A DNA stretch of 64,000 nt from Herbinix hemicellulosilytica (GTDB lineage: Bacteria > Bacillota > Clostridia > Lachnospirales > Lachnospiraceae): positions 1-64,000 of the forward strand of contig NZ_CVTD020000026.1 of NCBI RefSeq assembly GCF_002904165.1, read 5' to 3'. Shown piece by piece: positions 1 to 10,129 of this stretch. The notes under the pieces were generated by a model that worked only from the letters and a program-made list of their open reading frames with translations, was not told the DNA's origin and ran no database searches. Position 1 is the stretch's first letter, and every line of letters begins with the position of its first letter. The translations under genes were made by a program, and so were the position numbers.

Positions 1-35
1 CAAAGAGCCATAAAAAATAAATACTTAATGTCAAA

Positions 36-93
36 AGGCTCTATGCCATATTAAGAATAATTGATATATTTCTTAATAACTGGCACAGAGCCT
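36..93 (-). terminator. Terminator of the ABC-exporter operon
   Basis: The arms AGGCTCT (36-42) and AGAGCCT (87-93) pair, and further pairing (GCCA/TGGC, ATTAAGAA/TTCTTAAT) extends the stem inward. Read on the minus strand the hairpin is followed by CCTTTTG, a weak U-tract. It lies downstream of the permease stop at 210, so it probably ends that operon. Confidence 0.6.
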
Positions 94-209
94 ATTTAAA
101 TCTTTTATTATTTTAAATTTAAAGCCATTCAGATTAATTGCCAAAATTTTAAAGCAAATTATTACTTTTAAATATCGTAATCAGGTTACTATATGCATTC
201 ATTTATACT

Positions 210-1547
210 TTAATTTTCAGTCCTCATAGCCTCAATTGCACTGATCTTTGTCGCCCGTCTGGCAGGGAAATATCCGGACAAAAGTCCTACCACCACTGAT
301 ATTCCCAGACCAAGGAAAGGCAAATAAAACGGTATTATTGAAAATGTAGCAGCCATACCTTCTGCAGGCTGGCTTCCGGACATCAGCGCTCCAAACAAAG
401 GCTGCCCGTATTTGTTGATTAGAAATGAGGCCACAAAGCTAAATGCTACGCCGATAACACCGCCTAAAAATCCGATCATTCCCGCTTCAAACAGGAATAA
501 CATGCGGATATCCTTGACCATACATCCTAAAACCTTCATTATACCGATTTCCTTAGTCCTTTCATATATAGACATTACCATGGTGTTAGCTATACTTATG
601 GCAGACACAAACATGGATACGGCACCAAGGAAGAAGAATATGATCTGTAAGGTTTTAGATGCTTCTATAGTAGGCTTGATATATTGCATCACACTGTATG
701 ATTGATACCCCATTTCTTTTAACTTATCCTGGACTTCTTCGACATGGTCAATATTGTCTACATTAAGTCTTATCTGCTGATAATTTTCCAGCTCTTGAAG
801 GGCTTTCTTTCTGTCTTCCAAGACCAGGGTGTTAGCATATTGACGATATATTTTTTCGTAGAAACCAAGATCAATATATATGTAGTAATCGTGTTCCGAT
901 TTGGTTTCTACCATCTTGGCAATGTTATTTACCTGCCATACAAACTCTTTCTTTTTTTCATTTCTCCTATATTGCCAATCATTAAATTTGAAATATATTT
1001 TTTCCTTTTGCAGGTCAAGTTCTATAGGAGTATAGTTTCTCCAATTCTTTGAATCAAAAAATTCAGGCTGACCGGATCCGAATACAAATACACTGTCATT
1101 CTCTTCAGAAGGATATTCGCCATACTGCAGTTCCGGAAATTCAAAGTCATCGAATACGGCCATATCCATTGCCATCATATTGCTCCATCGGGTTTCATAC
1201 TTTCCCGTATAGAATGTTCCATTTACATTTACTACAGGTGTTACCGCCCTTACATGATCAATAGATTTTATTTTCTCTACCAGATTTTTGTCCAGCTTCT
1301 GCTGCTGGCTTCCGGTCCAGTTTCCGCTCTCGTCATAGATATCTCCCCAGGTGTATATGGTTATCATAGTAAGGCTTCCGAATTCCTTTACCTGGGTTTC
1401 GAAACTTTTATCCATTCCATGACCGATAGAAATGGTTATAATAATGAACAAACAGCCGATAACGACCCCCAGTACAGTTAGAATGGTTCTTACTTTTCTT
1501 CTGAACAGGCTTCTGAAACCCATTTTCAGCAAATCACTAATCCTCAT
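210..1547 (-). CDS. MacB/FtsX-type ABC transporter permease
   Basis: The 445-residue protein has the MacB layout: one N-terminal membrane segment (about residues 18-40), a large extracytoplasmic domain of about 260 residues, then three C-terminal membrane segments ending in the family motif YFPARRATKISAIEAMR. It is the membrane half of an ABC exporter or mechanotransmission complex driven by the ATPase at 4595-5392. The start is the ATG encoding MRISDLL, which has GGA upstream and overlaps the stop of the preceding gene by 11 bp; the frame stays open further upstream but without a better start. It is the last gene of a four-gene operon. The substrate is unknown; the partner genes suggest work on cell-envelope or surface protein rather than drug export. 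Confidence 0.85.
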   Translation of the reverse strand: MRISDLLKMGFRSLFRRKVRTILTVLGVVIGCLFIIITISIGHGMDKSFETQVKEFGSLTMITIYTWGDIYDESGNWTGSQQQKLDKNLVEKIKSIDHVRAVTPVVNVNGTFYTGKYETRWSNMMAMDMAVFDDFEFPELQYGEYPSEENDSVFVFGSGQPEFFDSKNWRNYTPIELDLQKEKIYFKFNDWQYRRNEKKKEFVWQVNNIAKMVETKSEHDYYIYIDLGFYEKIYRQYANTLVLEDRKKALQELENYQQIRLNVDNIDHVEEVQDKLKEMGYQSYSVMQYIKPTIEASKTLQIIFFFLGAVSMFVSAISIANTMVMSIYERTKEIGIMKVLGCMVKDIRMLFLFEAGMIGFLGGVIGVAFSFVASFLINKYGQPLFGALMSGSQPAEGMAATFSIIPFYLPFLGLGISVVVGLLSGYFPARRATKISAIEAMRTEN

Positions 1548-2013
1548 ACAGATCAATTCCTTTTTTGATTTTAAGTTTGGCCAGGAACGCACCGAGAGCA
1601 ATACTTACAAGAAGCACGGCTGCGGATATTCCTATCACAAACGGCCATGAAGAAAGTAACGGATCTTTCACCTCGCTCATTCCAGTTTCCATATCCGGAT
1701 ACATTATTTCTCCTTCAACATATCCGGGATCAACATATCCTTCATCGAACTCCGGGATTCCAATTTCTCCTTCTTCGAAAGACGGCTCCGCTGTCACTCC
1801 GTCTTCCATGCCTTCATTAAAAGCATCTCCGGAAGTATTTTCCTCGGAAACAGCGTCGAACTCTCCGGCATTTACTTCATCCGAAGCTGTATTTTCGTTC
1901 ATAATGGCATCTGCTTCTGCATCTATGGTTATATTTTCATCGGATATAACATCCATAGTAGACATTTCCTCCGTAGCTGCTGTATTTTTTCCAATTCTCA
2001 TAAATTCACCCAT
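1537..2013 (-). CDS. Acidic single-span membrane protein of the ABC exporter operon
   Basis: I do not recognise the family. The 158-residue protein is mostly a strongly acidic, low-complexity stretch rich in Glu, Asp, Asn and Ser (about residues 10-115). One membrane segment follows (WPFVIGISAAVLLVSIALGA), then a short basic tail. The ATG preceded by GGAGG at good spacing is preferred over an ATG four codons upstream. It lies between the secreted CARDB-like protein and the permease, overlapping the latter by 11 bp, so its product is probably a linker or accessory subunit. The C-terminal membrane segment resembles in placement that of the 819-residue neighbour. Function unknown. Confidence 0.7.
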   Translation of the reverse strand: MGEFMRIGKNTAATEEMSTMDVISDENITIDAEADAIMNENTASDEVNAGEFDAVSEENTSGDAFNEGMEDGVTAEPSFEEGEIGIPEFDEGYVDPGYVEGEIMYPDMETGMSEVKDPLLSSWPFVIGISAAVLLVSIALGAFLAKLKIKKGIDLYED

Positions 2014-2052
2014 AATATCCTCCATTCCTATAAAAACCTTTTATAAGGCTAA

Positions 2053-4512
2053 TTAGAACATTTCCTCTTCTTTCTTGCGAAGTCTGTTTTTATATATGCT
2101 TATGATTACTTTCCTGGATACAGGAACAAATACTATAAATAATGCAACCTGTAATACTACAAATGCCCATGTAGGAAGAATAGGTTTCTTAGGCTCAGGC
2201 AGGACAGGATTGAAAACATCAACCCCTCCGTCTTCAATGCCCGGATCCCAAACCTGTGCTCCCATTACAAAGGTCTCAAATTCCTTAATATATACCTGTT
2301 CGTCCCCGTTGCTGTCTTCATATGTTATTTTTAATATTCCTTTAGCCATTCCTTCCACATTGGGGATTACATCAAATTCTCCATATTGGCGGTCTCCCGC
2401 ATTGACATTGCCTAAAAAATACATACTTCCGGCAGAACCAACAAAATCGCCTTCCACCGTAGCTATAACGTTATTAAGCATGGATTTACCCATGTTATAA
2501 AATTCAAACCCTAAAGTTGCCGGATTGCCCACCATTACATTACCGTCCCAGGAATAGACCTGGACATTATCTACCACCGGTCTGGCATTTTCCACAACCT
2601 GTAAATTTAATTCATGAGTTACTTTCTCTCCGATTTCTCCGGTAGTAGGATTTGGCTTAATACCGTCGTATTCATATTCTATGGTTACCGTTATCGGATA
2701 TGCTGCGGTTGCCGCATCCGATTTGATCTTCAGCTCAAGAGTATTGGTATAGGTTTCTCCGGGTCCGATCTTACTTACAAAGAAACTGTTGCTTCCCTGG
2801 GTAGGGGAGAATATCTCTCCCTGACTGCCCGAAGACTTACCGGATACAGTTATAATAATGTTTTTAGCTGCTACCGATGAATGGGTATTGCGTACCTCAA
2901 ATGTGAAATTGAATATTGAACCGGCACGGAGTTCTTCTGCATCCGATCCGTAATTGCTGATTATAAGCTTAGGTTTGCTGGCACTTCCCAACTCATTTCT
3001 TACATTTAAAATAGGTATGTCTATATCACTTCCGCCATCGGTATATGAATATCCCAGTGTCAGGATATTTAATCCTTCTACGGCACTTTCAGATACCGTA
3101 AAGTTCATAGTTACTCTCTTTTTAGTTCCGGCTTTTAGCACATTTATATAGTAGTAAGGATCGGAATCTACAGGAATAAAGCTGCTTCCTGCCAGATTTT
3201 TTATAAGCAATTTAAAATCATTAAGATCCTTTGAACTCTTGTTTTCCACATCAAAGGATACGGAGATTCTTCCTCCTGCTTCAGGACTTTCGGGAGTCTG
3301 TTTAACGTTGCTTATAAGTACGACTGGATTTCCGTCTTCTGTTACCCCTTCCGCTTCTATACTCGGGTAAATTGTTAAAGTAGACTTATACTCCACTCCC
3401 TGCTCATCAAAATATACCAGATTTAATTTAATTTCTTTTACTCCTCCCGTAATGTCTTTGGAAACCAGCAACGGGATTTCGGTTTTATATGTACTCTTGG
3501 CATCTATATCCCACAATTCTATATAGTCGGTGTAATAATCTTTTATAAATTTTGAAGCTCCGAGGCTTGATTCGTCCACACTGATTCTGGGATTATAGGC
3601 TGTTGTTTTACCGTTGTTTTTAAACTTTACAATGAGGCCCAGTTTTTCACCGGGTTTTACACTTTTCTCATATTCATAACCGTCCAAAATAAGGTTAGGC
3701 GCATCATTATTTTCTTTTAAGGTAATATATACATCATAAGAATCGGTTATGGATTCTCCTTCTGCTGTCTTATGAGTCAGATTAACTTTAATAACATTCA
3801 TTCCCGGTTTTGCACTGGACAAAATCTTAATAGGAATTTTAACGGCTACTTCCTTAAGTCTTTCAATATCCTGAAGCTTAATATTTTTAGTAGCATAGTC
3901 GGCTATCATTCCTGTATCGCCGTAATCTACACTTACAAAAACATTTCTGGCAGTAATTTCACCGTCGTTTCTTACGGTAAATGTTAATTCAGTACTTTTT
4001 CCTATAACCGCATTGCTATATTTAATATTATAAATTCCCAGCTGCGCCGGTCCTATTTCCTGTAAAATCTGAGTATTAACTGTAAAATCCGTTGAAGCCG
4101 GATTCCCATTCTCATCGGTACTGTAAATGTATAATTTAATCTGGTAAATACCTATTTTTGCAGTTTCTGAAACTGTAACATCAAATTCTATGTACTGATC
4201 AACAGATTGATATTCATAAATTATATCGGTATTTAAACCTAATCCGGGCGTAACCAGTTTCGGCTGTGTAGCGGTATAAGGAGTCCCGCTGGTATCGGCT
4301 ATTATAACCGGTGAATGTATGGAAGATCCCACAGCCCTTACCGGAACTTTAAGTGTTGTTGTCTCACCGGGAGTTAAAACATAAACTTCCGGCTTGGGGT
4401 TAATCACTTGAATTCCCTGTGCTTTAACCGGTATTGTATTACCTGCCAAAATCATAATTAACAATACTGCCGATAAAAATGTTGATATAAATCTTTCTAC
4501 TCTCTTACTCAT
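2053..4512 (-). CDS. Secreted multi-domain CARDB/Ig-like protein, membrane anchored
   Basis: This 819-residue protein starts with a signal peptide (hydrophobic core about residues 10-27, likely cut after VKA). About 700 residues of repeated beta-rich modules follow, with recurring patterns such as LTFTVRNDGEITARNVFVSV and FEVRNTHSSVAAKNI that are typical of CARDB or NEW3-like domains (COG1361 type). A C-terminal membrane segment (WAFVVLQVALFIVFVPV) and a basic tail complete it. It is thus displayed outside the cell but anchored. Being in one operon with a MacB-type ATPase and permease, it is probably the extracellular part of that complex. RBS GAGGG precedes the ATG. The exact ligand is unknown. 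Confidence 0.8.
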   Translation of the reverse strand: MSKRVERFISTFLSAVLLIMILAGNTIPVKAQGIQVINPKPEVYVLTPGETTTLKVPVRAVGSSIHSPVIIADTSGTPYTATQPKLVTPGLGLNTDIIYEYQSVDQYIEFDVTVSETAKIGIYQIKLYIYSTDENGNPASTDFTVNTQILQEIGPAQLGIYNIKYSNAVIGKSTELTFTVRNDGEITARNVFVSVDYGDTGMIADYATKNIKLQDIERLKEVAVKIPIKILSSAKPGMNVIKVNLTHKTAEGESITDSYDVYITLKENNDAPNLILDGYEYEKSVKPGEKLGLIVKFKNNGKTTAYNPRISVDESSLGASKFIKDYYTDYIELWDIDAKSTYKTEIPLLVSKDITGGVKEIKLNLVYFDEQGVEYKSTLTIYPSIEAEGVTEDGNPVVLISNVKQTPESPEAGGRISVSFDVENKSSKDLNDFKLLIKNLAGSSFIPVDSDPYYYINVLKAGTKKRVTMNFTVSESAVEGLNILTLGYSYTDGGSDIDIPILNVRNELGSASKPKLIISNYGSDAEELRAGSIFNFTFEVRNTHSSVAAKNIIITVSGKSSGSQGEIFSPTQGSNSFFVSKIGPGETYTNTLELKIKSDAATAAYPITVTIEYEYDGIKPNPTTGEIGEKVTHELNLQVVENARPVVDNVQVYSWDGNVMVGNPATLGFEFYNMGKSMLNNVIATVEGDFVGSAGSMYFLGNVNAGDRQYGEFDVIPNVEGMAKGILKITYEDSNGDEQVYIKEFETFVMGAQVWDPGIEDGGVDVFNPVLPEPKKPILPTWAFVVLQVALFIVFVPVSRKVIISIYKNRLRKKEEEMF

Positions 4513-4594
4513 CCAATATCCCTCTACTTCCTATTATTTGTTATTATATCTTTGAGTTTAAATTAGTTTTAATCTTAAGACATTAATACAATTG

Positions 4595-5392
4595 CTAATT
4601 GCTTGCCGATAAGGCATTTATATTATCAGCTGTTTGCTCATAAACCTGATTTGGTGTGTTTTCGGAGCTTTCCTGACTTTCCTTACTGTCAGGATTAACC
4701 TCAATAATCTCCTGAATCTTACCGTCAAGTATGTGAATAATTCTATCAGCATAATCAGCTAAACTCCTGTCATGGGTAACCATGACTATCGTCTGATTAT
4801 TCGCCTTTGCCATACTTTTTATGAGCTCCATAACCTCTCTGCTCGTTTTCGAATCCAGGTTACCGGTAGGTTCGTCAGCAAATACAATCTCCGGTTTACT
4901 GACAAAAGCTCTGGCAATTCCTACTCTTTGCTGTTGTCCTCCGCTCATTTCCGTAGGTTTATGTTTCAGGCGTGACCCTAAACCGACATTTATAAGCATC
5001 TGGCGGGCCAACTTCCGTCTAATCTTTGGCTTCATATGTTTAAAAACAAGAGGCAGTTCCACATTTTCCAGGGCTGTCATGGAATTAAGCAAATTATATG
5101 ACTGAAATACAAAGCCCAAAGTGTTTTGCCTGAACTTTGCCAATGCTTTTTCACTCATTTTATGTATATTATACCCTTTAATAATTATTTGGCCCCTCGA
5201 AAGCTTTTCTATGCCGGCCATCAGATTCAGCAAAGTCGATTTACCGGATCCCGATGCGCCGTACAAGCAGCAAAATTCTCCTCTTTTTATAGAAAAGCTT
5301 ACGTCATCTACGGCAACAATACGTTCCTTACCCATTCGGTAAATCTTTTTCGCATTTTTGACCTGTATAATAATATCCTGATCGTTTTTCAT
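4595..5392 (-). CDS. MacB/LolD-type ABC transporter ATP-binding protein
   Basis: The 265-residue nucleotide-binding subunit shows Walker A GASGSGKST, Q-loop FVFQSYNLL, signature MSGGQQQRVGIARAF, Walker B IVFADEPTGNLDS and the H-loop VTHD. This set and the NLDS after Walker B are typical of the MacB/LolD exporter class. It powers the permease at 210-1547. The start is placed at ATG (MKNDQDII), preceded by AGGATGG; the open frame extends nine codons upstream without a better RBS. The C-terminal 40 residues are a polar Ser/Glu/Asn-rich tail. It is the first gene of the operon, with a promoter at 5459-5487. Confidence 0.92.
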   Translation of the reverse strand: MKNDQDIIIQVKNAKKIYRMGKERIVAVDDVSFSIKRGEFCCLYGASGSGKSTLLNLMAGIEKLSRGQIIIKGYNIHKMSEKALAKFRQNTLGFVFQSYNLLNSMTALENVELPLVFKHMKPKIRRKLARQMLINVGLGSRLKHKPTEMSGGQQQRVGIARAFVSKPEIVFADEPTGNLDSKTSREVMELIKSMAKANNQTIVMVTHDRSLADYADRIIHILDGKIQEIIEVNPDSKESQESSENTPNQVYEQTADNINALSASN

Positions 5393-5458
5393 ATGGCACC
5401 ATCCTATACTTTTAGGCAAATTTTAGGCAAAGCCAGTATTATGTTTACAATATATTAC

Positions 5459-5487
5459 ATTATAATCCTTGTTAAAATTTTAATCAA
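5459..5487 (-). promoter_or_regulatory. Vegetative promoter of the ABC-exporter operon
   Basis: On the minus strand TTGATT (plus 5482-5487) and TATAAT (plus 5459-5464) are separated by 17 bp, some 65 bp before the ATPase start. This fits a sigma-A promoter. Confidence 0.6.
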
Positions 5488-5598
5488 TAAATAATTTCTT
5501 TTATTTTCCTGATGTACTATATATTAGACGATTGAAACAAAAAAATATATCCATTAAATTTATAAAATTTATAAATTTTTTTATTTCTGTAAATTTAT

Positions 5599-6816
5599 TC
5601 AAATTTTGTTCGGTTTAGCATCATTTGTCGTATCTGCAGGTTTTACAGTCTGACTTTTTTTAGCGGCTCTGTTTTCAACAAATCTTACAAATACCAGTTT
5701 CACATAAGCACCTACCGGCACCGCAAGAAGCATACCCAAAAAGCCGCCGACCGCACTGCCGAAGATTAGAGATATTATTATTATCAGAGGATGAATTTTA
5801 ATTGAACGGCTTAAAAGTTTCGGCCCGATATAATTTCCGTCAATAAACTGAATGACGGCAAGAATTATAATGGATATTACAAGTTTTTTTATTTCACCGT
5901 TTATGAGACAAACGAATGCCGTACTTACATAGGCAATAACCGGTCCGAAATACGGTATTAAATTGCCTATTCCGGCAAATATGCCTATAACCAGTGCAAA
6001 TCTGACACCGGTAAGAGACAAAGTTAGGCTTATTAGTACCATCATAACAAGAGCATCGGTCAATTGCCCTCTAAGATAACCGGAAAAGGCATAATCCAAA
6101 TCATTCAGTATAAGGGTAATTCTGTTGTTGGTGTTTTCGGAAAAGACTGCATAAAATGTTTTCTTTATAAAATCCTTAATTATTTTTCCGTCGATGATAA
6201 AATAAAATCCGATGATAAAGCTAAAAATAACCGTTGTAAGATATTTTGATATATTAGTAAGAGTATTGACTATGTTTTGTGCCAAATTCTTTAGTGCATC
6301 CAGTATTACAGTCACGGTCTCTTCCACATACTGCTCCAACTGGCTTGAACGAATATCTAGCTTCTCCATATTTTGCAAAATAGAATTATAAAAAGCTTCC
6401 AAACTCTTTTTATAACCTTCCGCCAGTCTTATAATATCATCAAAGTTAGCCAGTTTTAGCTGATCCGTCACGCTGTAAATCAGCAGTGATATTAAAGAAG
6501 CCACAACTATAAACAATAGTACAACAGACAAAACAGCCGCCCAGGTTCTTTGCCTTTTCATTTTTTTAAACAATTTAAACTTATGAAATTTTTCTTCAAA
6601 AAATCCTACAACCGGATCCATCAGATAAGCAAATACAAAACCTAATATTACCGGTTTTATCACCTTAAGCAGCCAATTTAACTTTTCAATCAGTACAGAC
6701 AAAATCTGCCATGCATTTTTCGCCAATAAAGAAAGTATATAAATAATAATAGCCGTGAAAATAACATACAGGGATATCTGCAAATACTTACGATTAAATC
6801 GGTCTTTAAGCTTCAT
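5599..6816 (-). CDS. AI-2E family transporter-like membrane protein
   Basis: The 405-residue integral membrane protein of the UPF0118/AI-2E (PerM/YtvI-like) family has about eight membrane segments. There is a long amphipathic region around residues 95-165 between the second and third blocks, and the typical C-terminal core with GIGNLIPYFGPVIAYV and IDGNYIGPKLLSRSIKIHPL. Members have been linked to autoinducer-2 release, Na+/H+ antiport or sporulation, so the substrate cannot be told from sequence. It is followed, 10 bp away on the same strand, by nothing else of its pathway: the cytidylate-kinase-like gene ends just upstream and may be cotranscribed. Confidence 0.85.
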   Translation of the reverse strand: MKLKDRFNRKYLQISLYVIFTAIIIYILSLLAKNAWQILSVLIEKLNWLLKVIKPVILGFVFAYLMDPVVGFFEEKFHKFKLFKKMKRQRTWAAVLSVVLLFIVVASLISLLIYSVTDQLKLANFDDIIRLAEGYKKSLEAFYNSILQNMEKLDIRSSQLEQYVEETVTVILDALKNLAQNIVNTLTNISKYLTTVIFSFIIGFYFIIDGKIIKDFIKKTFYAVFSENTNNRITLILNDLDYAFSGYLRGQLTDALVMMVLISLTLSLTGVRFALVIGIFAGIGNLIPYFGPVIAYVSTAFVCLINGEIKKLVISIIILAVIQFIDGNYIGPKLLSRSIKIHPLIIIISLIFGSAVGGFLGMLLAVPVGAYVKLVFVRFVENRAAKKSQTVKPADTTNDAKPNKI

Positions 6817-6825
6817 TAAAACGAT

Positions 6826-7479
6826 TTATCTCCTTTCGCCGTATTTAATATAATCCGCAATAATTTCAACCGCATTGTCTATACCCACATAATCACTTCG
6901 TACAGATATATGATAATTTTCAGTCCTGCCCCATTTTTCGCCGGTATAATAATTGTAATAATTCGCTCGTTGCTTATCGATTTTTAAAATATTATCCTCG
7001 GCCTTTTCTTTAGGCATACCGTACAAATTAATTGCTCTTTCCTTGCGGTAAGCCAAATCTGCCCATATAAATACATGAACAGCTTCCCGGCGGTCTTTTA
7101 ATATATAATTGGCGCATCTTCCTACTATAACGCACGGCCCTTCCCCGGCTATTTTTCTGATTACATCAGACTGAGCCAGATATATCTGATCATCCAGAGA
7201 AAGATTAATAAAACCTATATCCTGGTTTCCGTATGCATTCATCCCCATAGCTATGGTATATAGAAGGCTGTTGGTTGCCTTTTTTTCCGCATTTTCAAAA
7301 AAAGCTTCAGAAAAGCCGCTCTCTTTTGCAGCTCTTGTAATTATTTCTCTGTCATAAAAAGGAACACCGAATTTTTTAGCCAGTTTCTCTCCTATTTCCC
7401 TTCCGCCGCTTCCGTATTGCCTGCTTATTGTAATAATGTTTTTAATAGTATTCACCCCCAAATACATTATCAAATACAT
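6826..7479 (-). CDS. Cytidylate kinase-like protein
   Basis: A P-loop nucleotide-kinase-like protein of about 210 residues. The N-terminal TISRQYGSGGREIGEKLAKK is the hallmark of the cytidylate-kinase-like family (Cytidylate_kin2), with GPCVIVGRCANYIL in the middle and a C-terminal HISVRSDYVGIDNAVEII. The family is widespread in clostridia and its true substrate is not established; it is distinct from canonical Cmk. The start is uncertain: ATGs at 7479 and 7467 lack a clear RBS, and a GTG at 7455 (VNTIKNI) lies directly beside a GGGGG run and would give the usual N-terminus. The gene ends 10 bp before the AI-2E-like gene, suggesting one transcript. Confidence 0.82.
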   Translation of the reverse strand: MYLIMYLGVNTIKNIITISRQYGSGGREIGEKLAKKFGVPFYDREIITRAAKESGFSEAFFENAEKKATNSLLYTIAMGMNAYGNQDIGFINLSLDDQIYLAQSDVIRKIAGEGPCVIVGRCANYILKDRREAVHVFIWADLAYRKERAINLYGMPKEKAEDNILKIDKQRANYYNYYTGEKWGRTENYHISVRSDYVGIDNAVEIIADYIKYGERR

Positions 7480-7548
7480 TATTTAATACATCCAAATTCA
7501 GTATATCATACTATTTTTTATAATTGTTAATATTAGAACAAAATAAGA

Positions 7549-10119
7549 TTAATTTTTAATTAAAAATCTTGCTTTTAAAATCACTCTTTTTATAGCGGAA
7601 GAACTGGTATATAACTGTTTGTATAAATTGTTATAAAACTCCTCTATGATCAAATACTCCATGAAACCAATTTCATTTTTTCCAAATCTGGCTTTCCTGG
7701 CAATATCCATGCATTCTTCAAAGTCTTTAACCGGAAGCAATGAAAAATTCATTTTTACATATTCTTCATTGTCTTCTAAGCTTTTTGCTTTATTTGGAAG
7801 CAAACCGCCGATAATAAATAACCGTTCAATGTTTTCATAAATCCTTAATGCTTTTTTGCTGAAGTTTTCATTTTTTTTGCCGAAATTTCTTTTAAATATA
7901 TATGAACATAATGCCGCGGTAAGAATAAGTATCGCCAAACCGTACCATATGGTGCCTGATGAATTTTTTTCGGCTTTTTTGCCATTAATGCCATCTTTCT
8001 TTACGGCTTTATTTTCACCAGGCTCAGGTGCGACCGTTATATTCATATTATCCGGAATTTTGGTAGGCTCTGGACTGGGACTAGCCATAGCCTTAGTAGG
8101 AACCGGAGTAGGTAATACATCATCCCTGCTTTGTTCAGTCCCGTTAATATCTGCAATTATGTCAGACATATCATCCATGCCTGACCCGACAGTAAAATCC
8201 ACCGGAATCCATCCAAAACCGTCCAAATAAACTTCAGCCCATGCATGGGCATTATTGTCCCTTACGGTTATTTCTACACTGCTGTCTTCTCCGTCTATTT
8301 CATCTAAATAAATGGATGAAGAATTCATAAGATCGGAACTGTTTATGGCATACCCTTCCACATACCTGGCCGGATATCCCATAGCCCGAAGCATCAATGC
8401 TCCTGCCGAAGCATAATGGGTACAATACCCTAATTTGTTTTCATACAAAAAATATTCTACAAAATCCTTGTCTTTTGGAAGCTTGCCCGGTGCAAGGGTG
8501 TACCGTGTATTATTAAACAAATATTCTTTTATATACGATATGGCATCGGCAAGATTTTCCGCTCGCCTTCCCAATGCTTCCCTAGAAAAATCATTTTTTA
8601 ATCGTTCTAATCCTTTCTCGGGCAGTCTGGTATAGATATCATATACAAACGCTCTGTATTTTTCTTCATTTTTTTTATATTCAGCCAATTGATCGTCTGA
8701 TTTAAGCCCTTCCCTTAATGTTTCATAAAAACTTCTATACAAAAATTCATTAAAACCGGTGGTTAAATTGTAATAATAATCATAGGTTCCTATTTTAATA
8801 TTTTCGTCGTTCTTAACCGACAGGTCATACTCATAACCGACCTTGTCCTTCTCATAAAAAATACTGAAATAGGGTACGTATATTAATCTTTTATCGGCTT
8901 TCAGATAAATAACCGTATATCGGCCTTTTTGAACAAAGTGCCGATACGGATAATAGCTTAAAATTATAGCATTTCCTATAACAGGATCATACTCTTCTCT
9001 TGACATATCTCCTATAATTTCTTTATACCTGTCGGCAATCTCTCTGGTATGGGGTTCCCAGCTGTCACCGGTATAAACGCTTCCAACATAACCTTTCAAG
9101 TATATGCCTTCCGTTACCGAGCTTAGCGGAACTTTTATCAGAAGATGCTCTGTATTGTCATAAACCACCTGATCCACTTTCCCAAGATCTCCAAAATTAA
9201 GTCCGCCGGAGCTTGTAATCTTGCCGGAACCTATATTCCATTTAACATCGGCAATTTTCTCCGAAACATCCTGTATGGAAAAATTCATAATCTTGTTTTG
9301 TATCCTGGATTTTGCTTCGTATATTTTGCTTCTGTTGAAATTTTCATAATGCCTGGCAGGAATAATAAGTTTTAAGGTAAAAAATAAAGACAGCGACAAG
9401 AGACAGATTATCATGGCTGATTTTATTCCAATACGGCGAATCATACTCTGTTGAAACCGGCTTGATTTATTATGGGAATAGTCCGCAACCTGCAATAGAC
9501 CGTTGGATACAGACATGAAAAGAAAAACCAGAATATATCCGATCAGTTGAATTTCCGGAGGGGTAATGCCCATGGCAAAGCTTACCGCCACAGGAAAAAG
9601 CATAAGGACATATATCATCCGGTTTAACCGGCCCCTAAGCAGCGAATAAGCCAAAATACCGGTTACCGGTACAAGAAAAAATATAATAACAAGGGTTAAA
9701 TCCTTTTTGGCGTTAGAAATATCGACAACAAATTTGAACGCCTCAAATTCATAATACTCGCTTGCCCGTTTTATTACTGCATTTTCCAAGAGATAAAACC
9801 CGTTCCGGATATTCTTAAAAAAATAACGGAATAAACCGCCATATATAACAAGGGAAATTATCATTTTTATTAAGTCATAGGCAGGGTGTATGAAAAAAAC
9901 AAAAAATATGCAACCTGTTATGAGTATACTAAAATACAGCCAAATGTATAAAATTTTTAAACTAAAACATCTTATTAAAAAGTCAATAAAGAAGCAGCTA
10001 CCGCCTAATACAGCAAGCAGTTGTATTAATCTCATATAAAAAGGAAATTTCTTCTTGTTTTCCTCTTCCAGATAAACGGTATTATCAAAAATTATACCGT
10101 CTTTTCTCTTTTTTTTCAT
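7549..10119 (-). CDS. Membrane transglutaminase-like protein (TgpA type)
   Basis: The 856-residue protein has several N-terminal membrane segments (to about residue 255) and an extracytoplasmic region with a transglutaminase core. The catalytic triad is readable as Cys in LGYCTHYASAGALMLRAMG, His in NNAHAWAEVY and Asp in GWIPVDFT. A Pro/Thr-rich linker (TPVPTKAMASPSPEPTKIP), another membrane segment and a cytoplasmic DUF4129-like tail follow. It is the third gene of a MoxR-DUF58-transglutaminase operon, separated from the DUF58 gene by 10 bp. In such operons it is thought to act at the membrane on proteins or peptidoglycan-linked peptides, but the substrate is not known. Confidence 0.88.
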   Translation of the reverse strand: MKKKRKDGIIFDNTVYLEEENKKKFPFYMRLIQLLAVLGGSCFFIDFLIRCFSLKILYIWLYFSILITGCIFFVFFIHPAYDLIKMIISLVIYGGLFRYFFKNIRNGFYLLENAVIKRASEYYEFEAFKFVVDISNAKKDLTLVIIFFLVPVTGILAYSLLRGRLNRMIYVLMLFPVAVSFAMGITPPEIQLIGYILVFLFMSVSNGLLQVADYSHNKSSRFQQSMIRRIGIKSAMIICLLSLSLFFTLKLIIPARHYENFNRSKIYEAKSRIQNKIMNFSIQDVSEKIADVKWNIGSGKITSSGGLNFGDLGKVDQVVYDNTEHLLIKVPLSSVTEGIYLKGYVGSVYTGDSWEPHTREIADRYKEIIGDMSREEYDPVIGNAIILSYYPYRHFVQKGRYTVIYLKADKRLIYVPYFSIFYEKDKVGYEYDLSVKNDENIKIGTYDYYYNLTTGFNEFLYRSFYETLREGLKSDDQLAEYKKNEEKYRAFVYDIYTRLPEKGLERLKNDFSREALGRRAENLADAISYIKEYLFNNTRYTLAPGKLPKDKDFVEYFLYENKLGYCTHYASAGALMLRAMGYPARYVEGYAINSSDLMNSSSIYLDEIDGEDSSVEITVRDNNAHAWAEVYLDGFGWIPVDFTVGSGMDDMSDIIADINGTEQSRDDVLPTPVPTKAMASPSPEPTKIPDNMNITVAPEPGENKAVKKDGINGKKAEKNSSGTIWYGLAILILTAALCSYIFKRNFGKKNENFSKKALRIYENIERLFIIGGLLPNKAKSLEDNEEYVKMNFSLLPVKDFEECMDIARKARFGKNEIGFMEYLIIEEFYNNLYKQLYTSSSAIKRVILKARFLIKN

Positions 10120-10129
10120 ACCTTCATCG

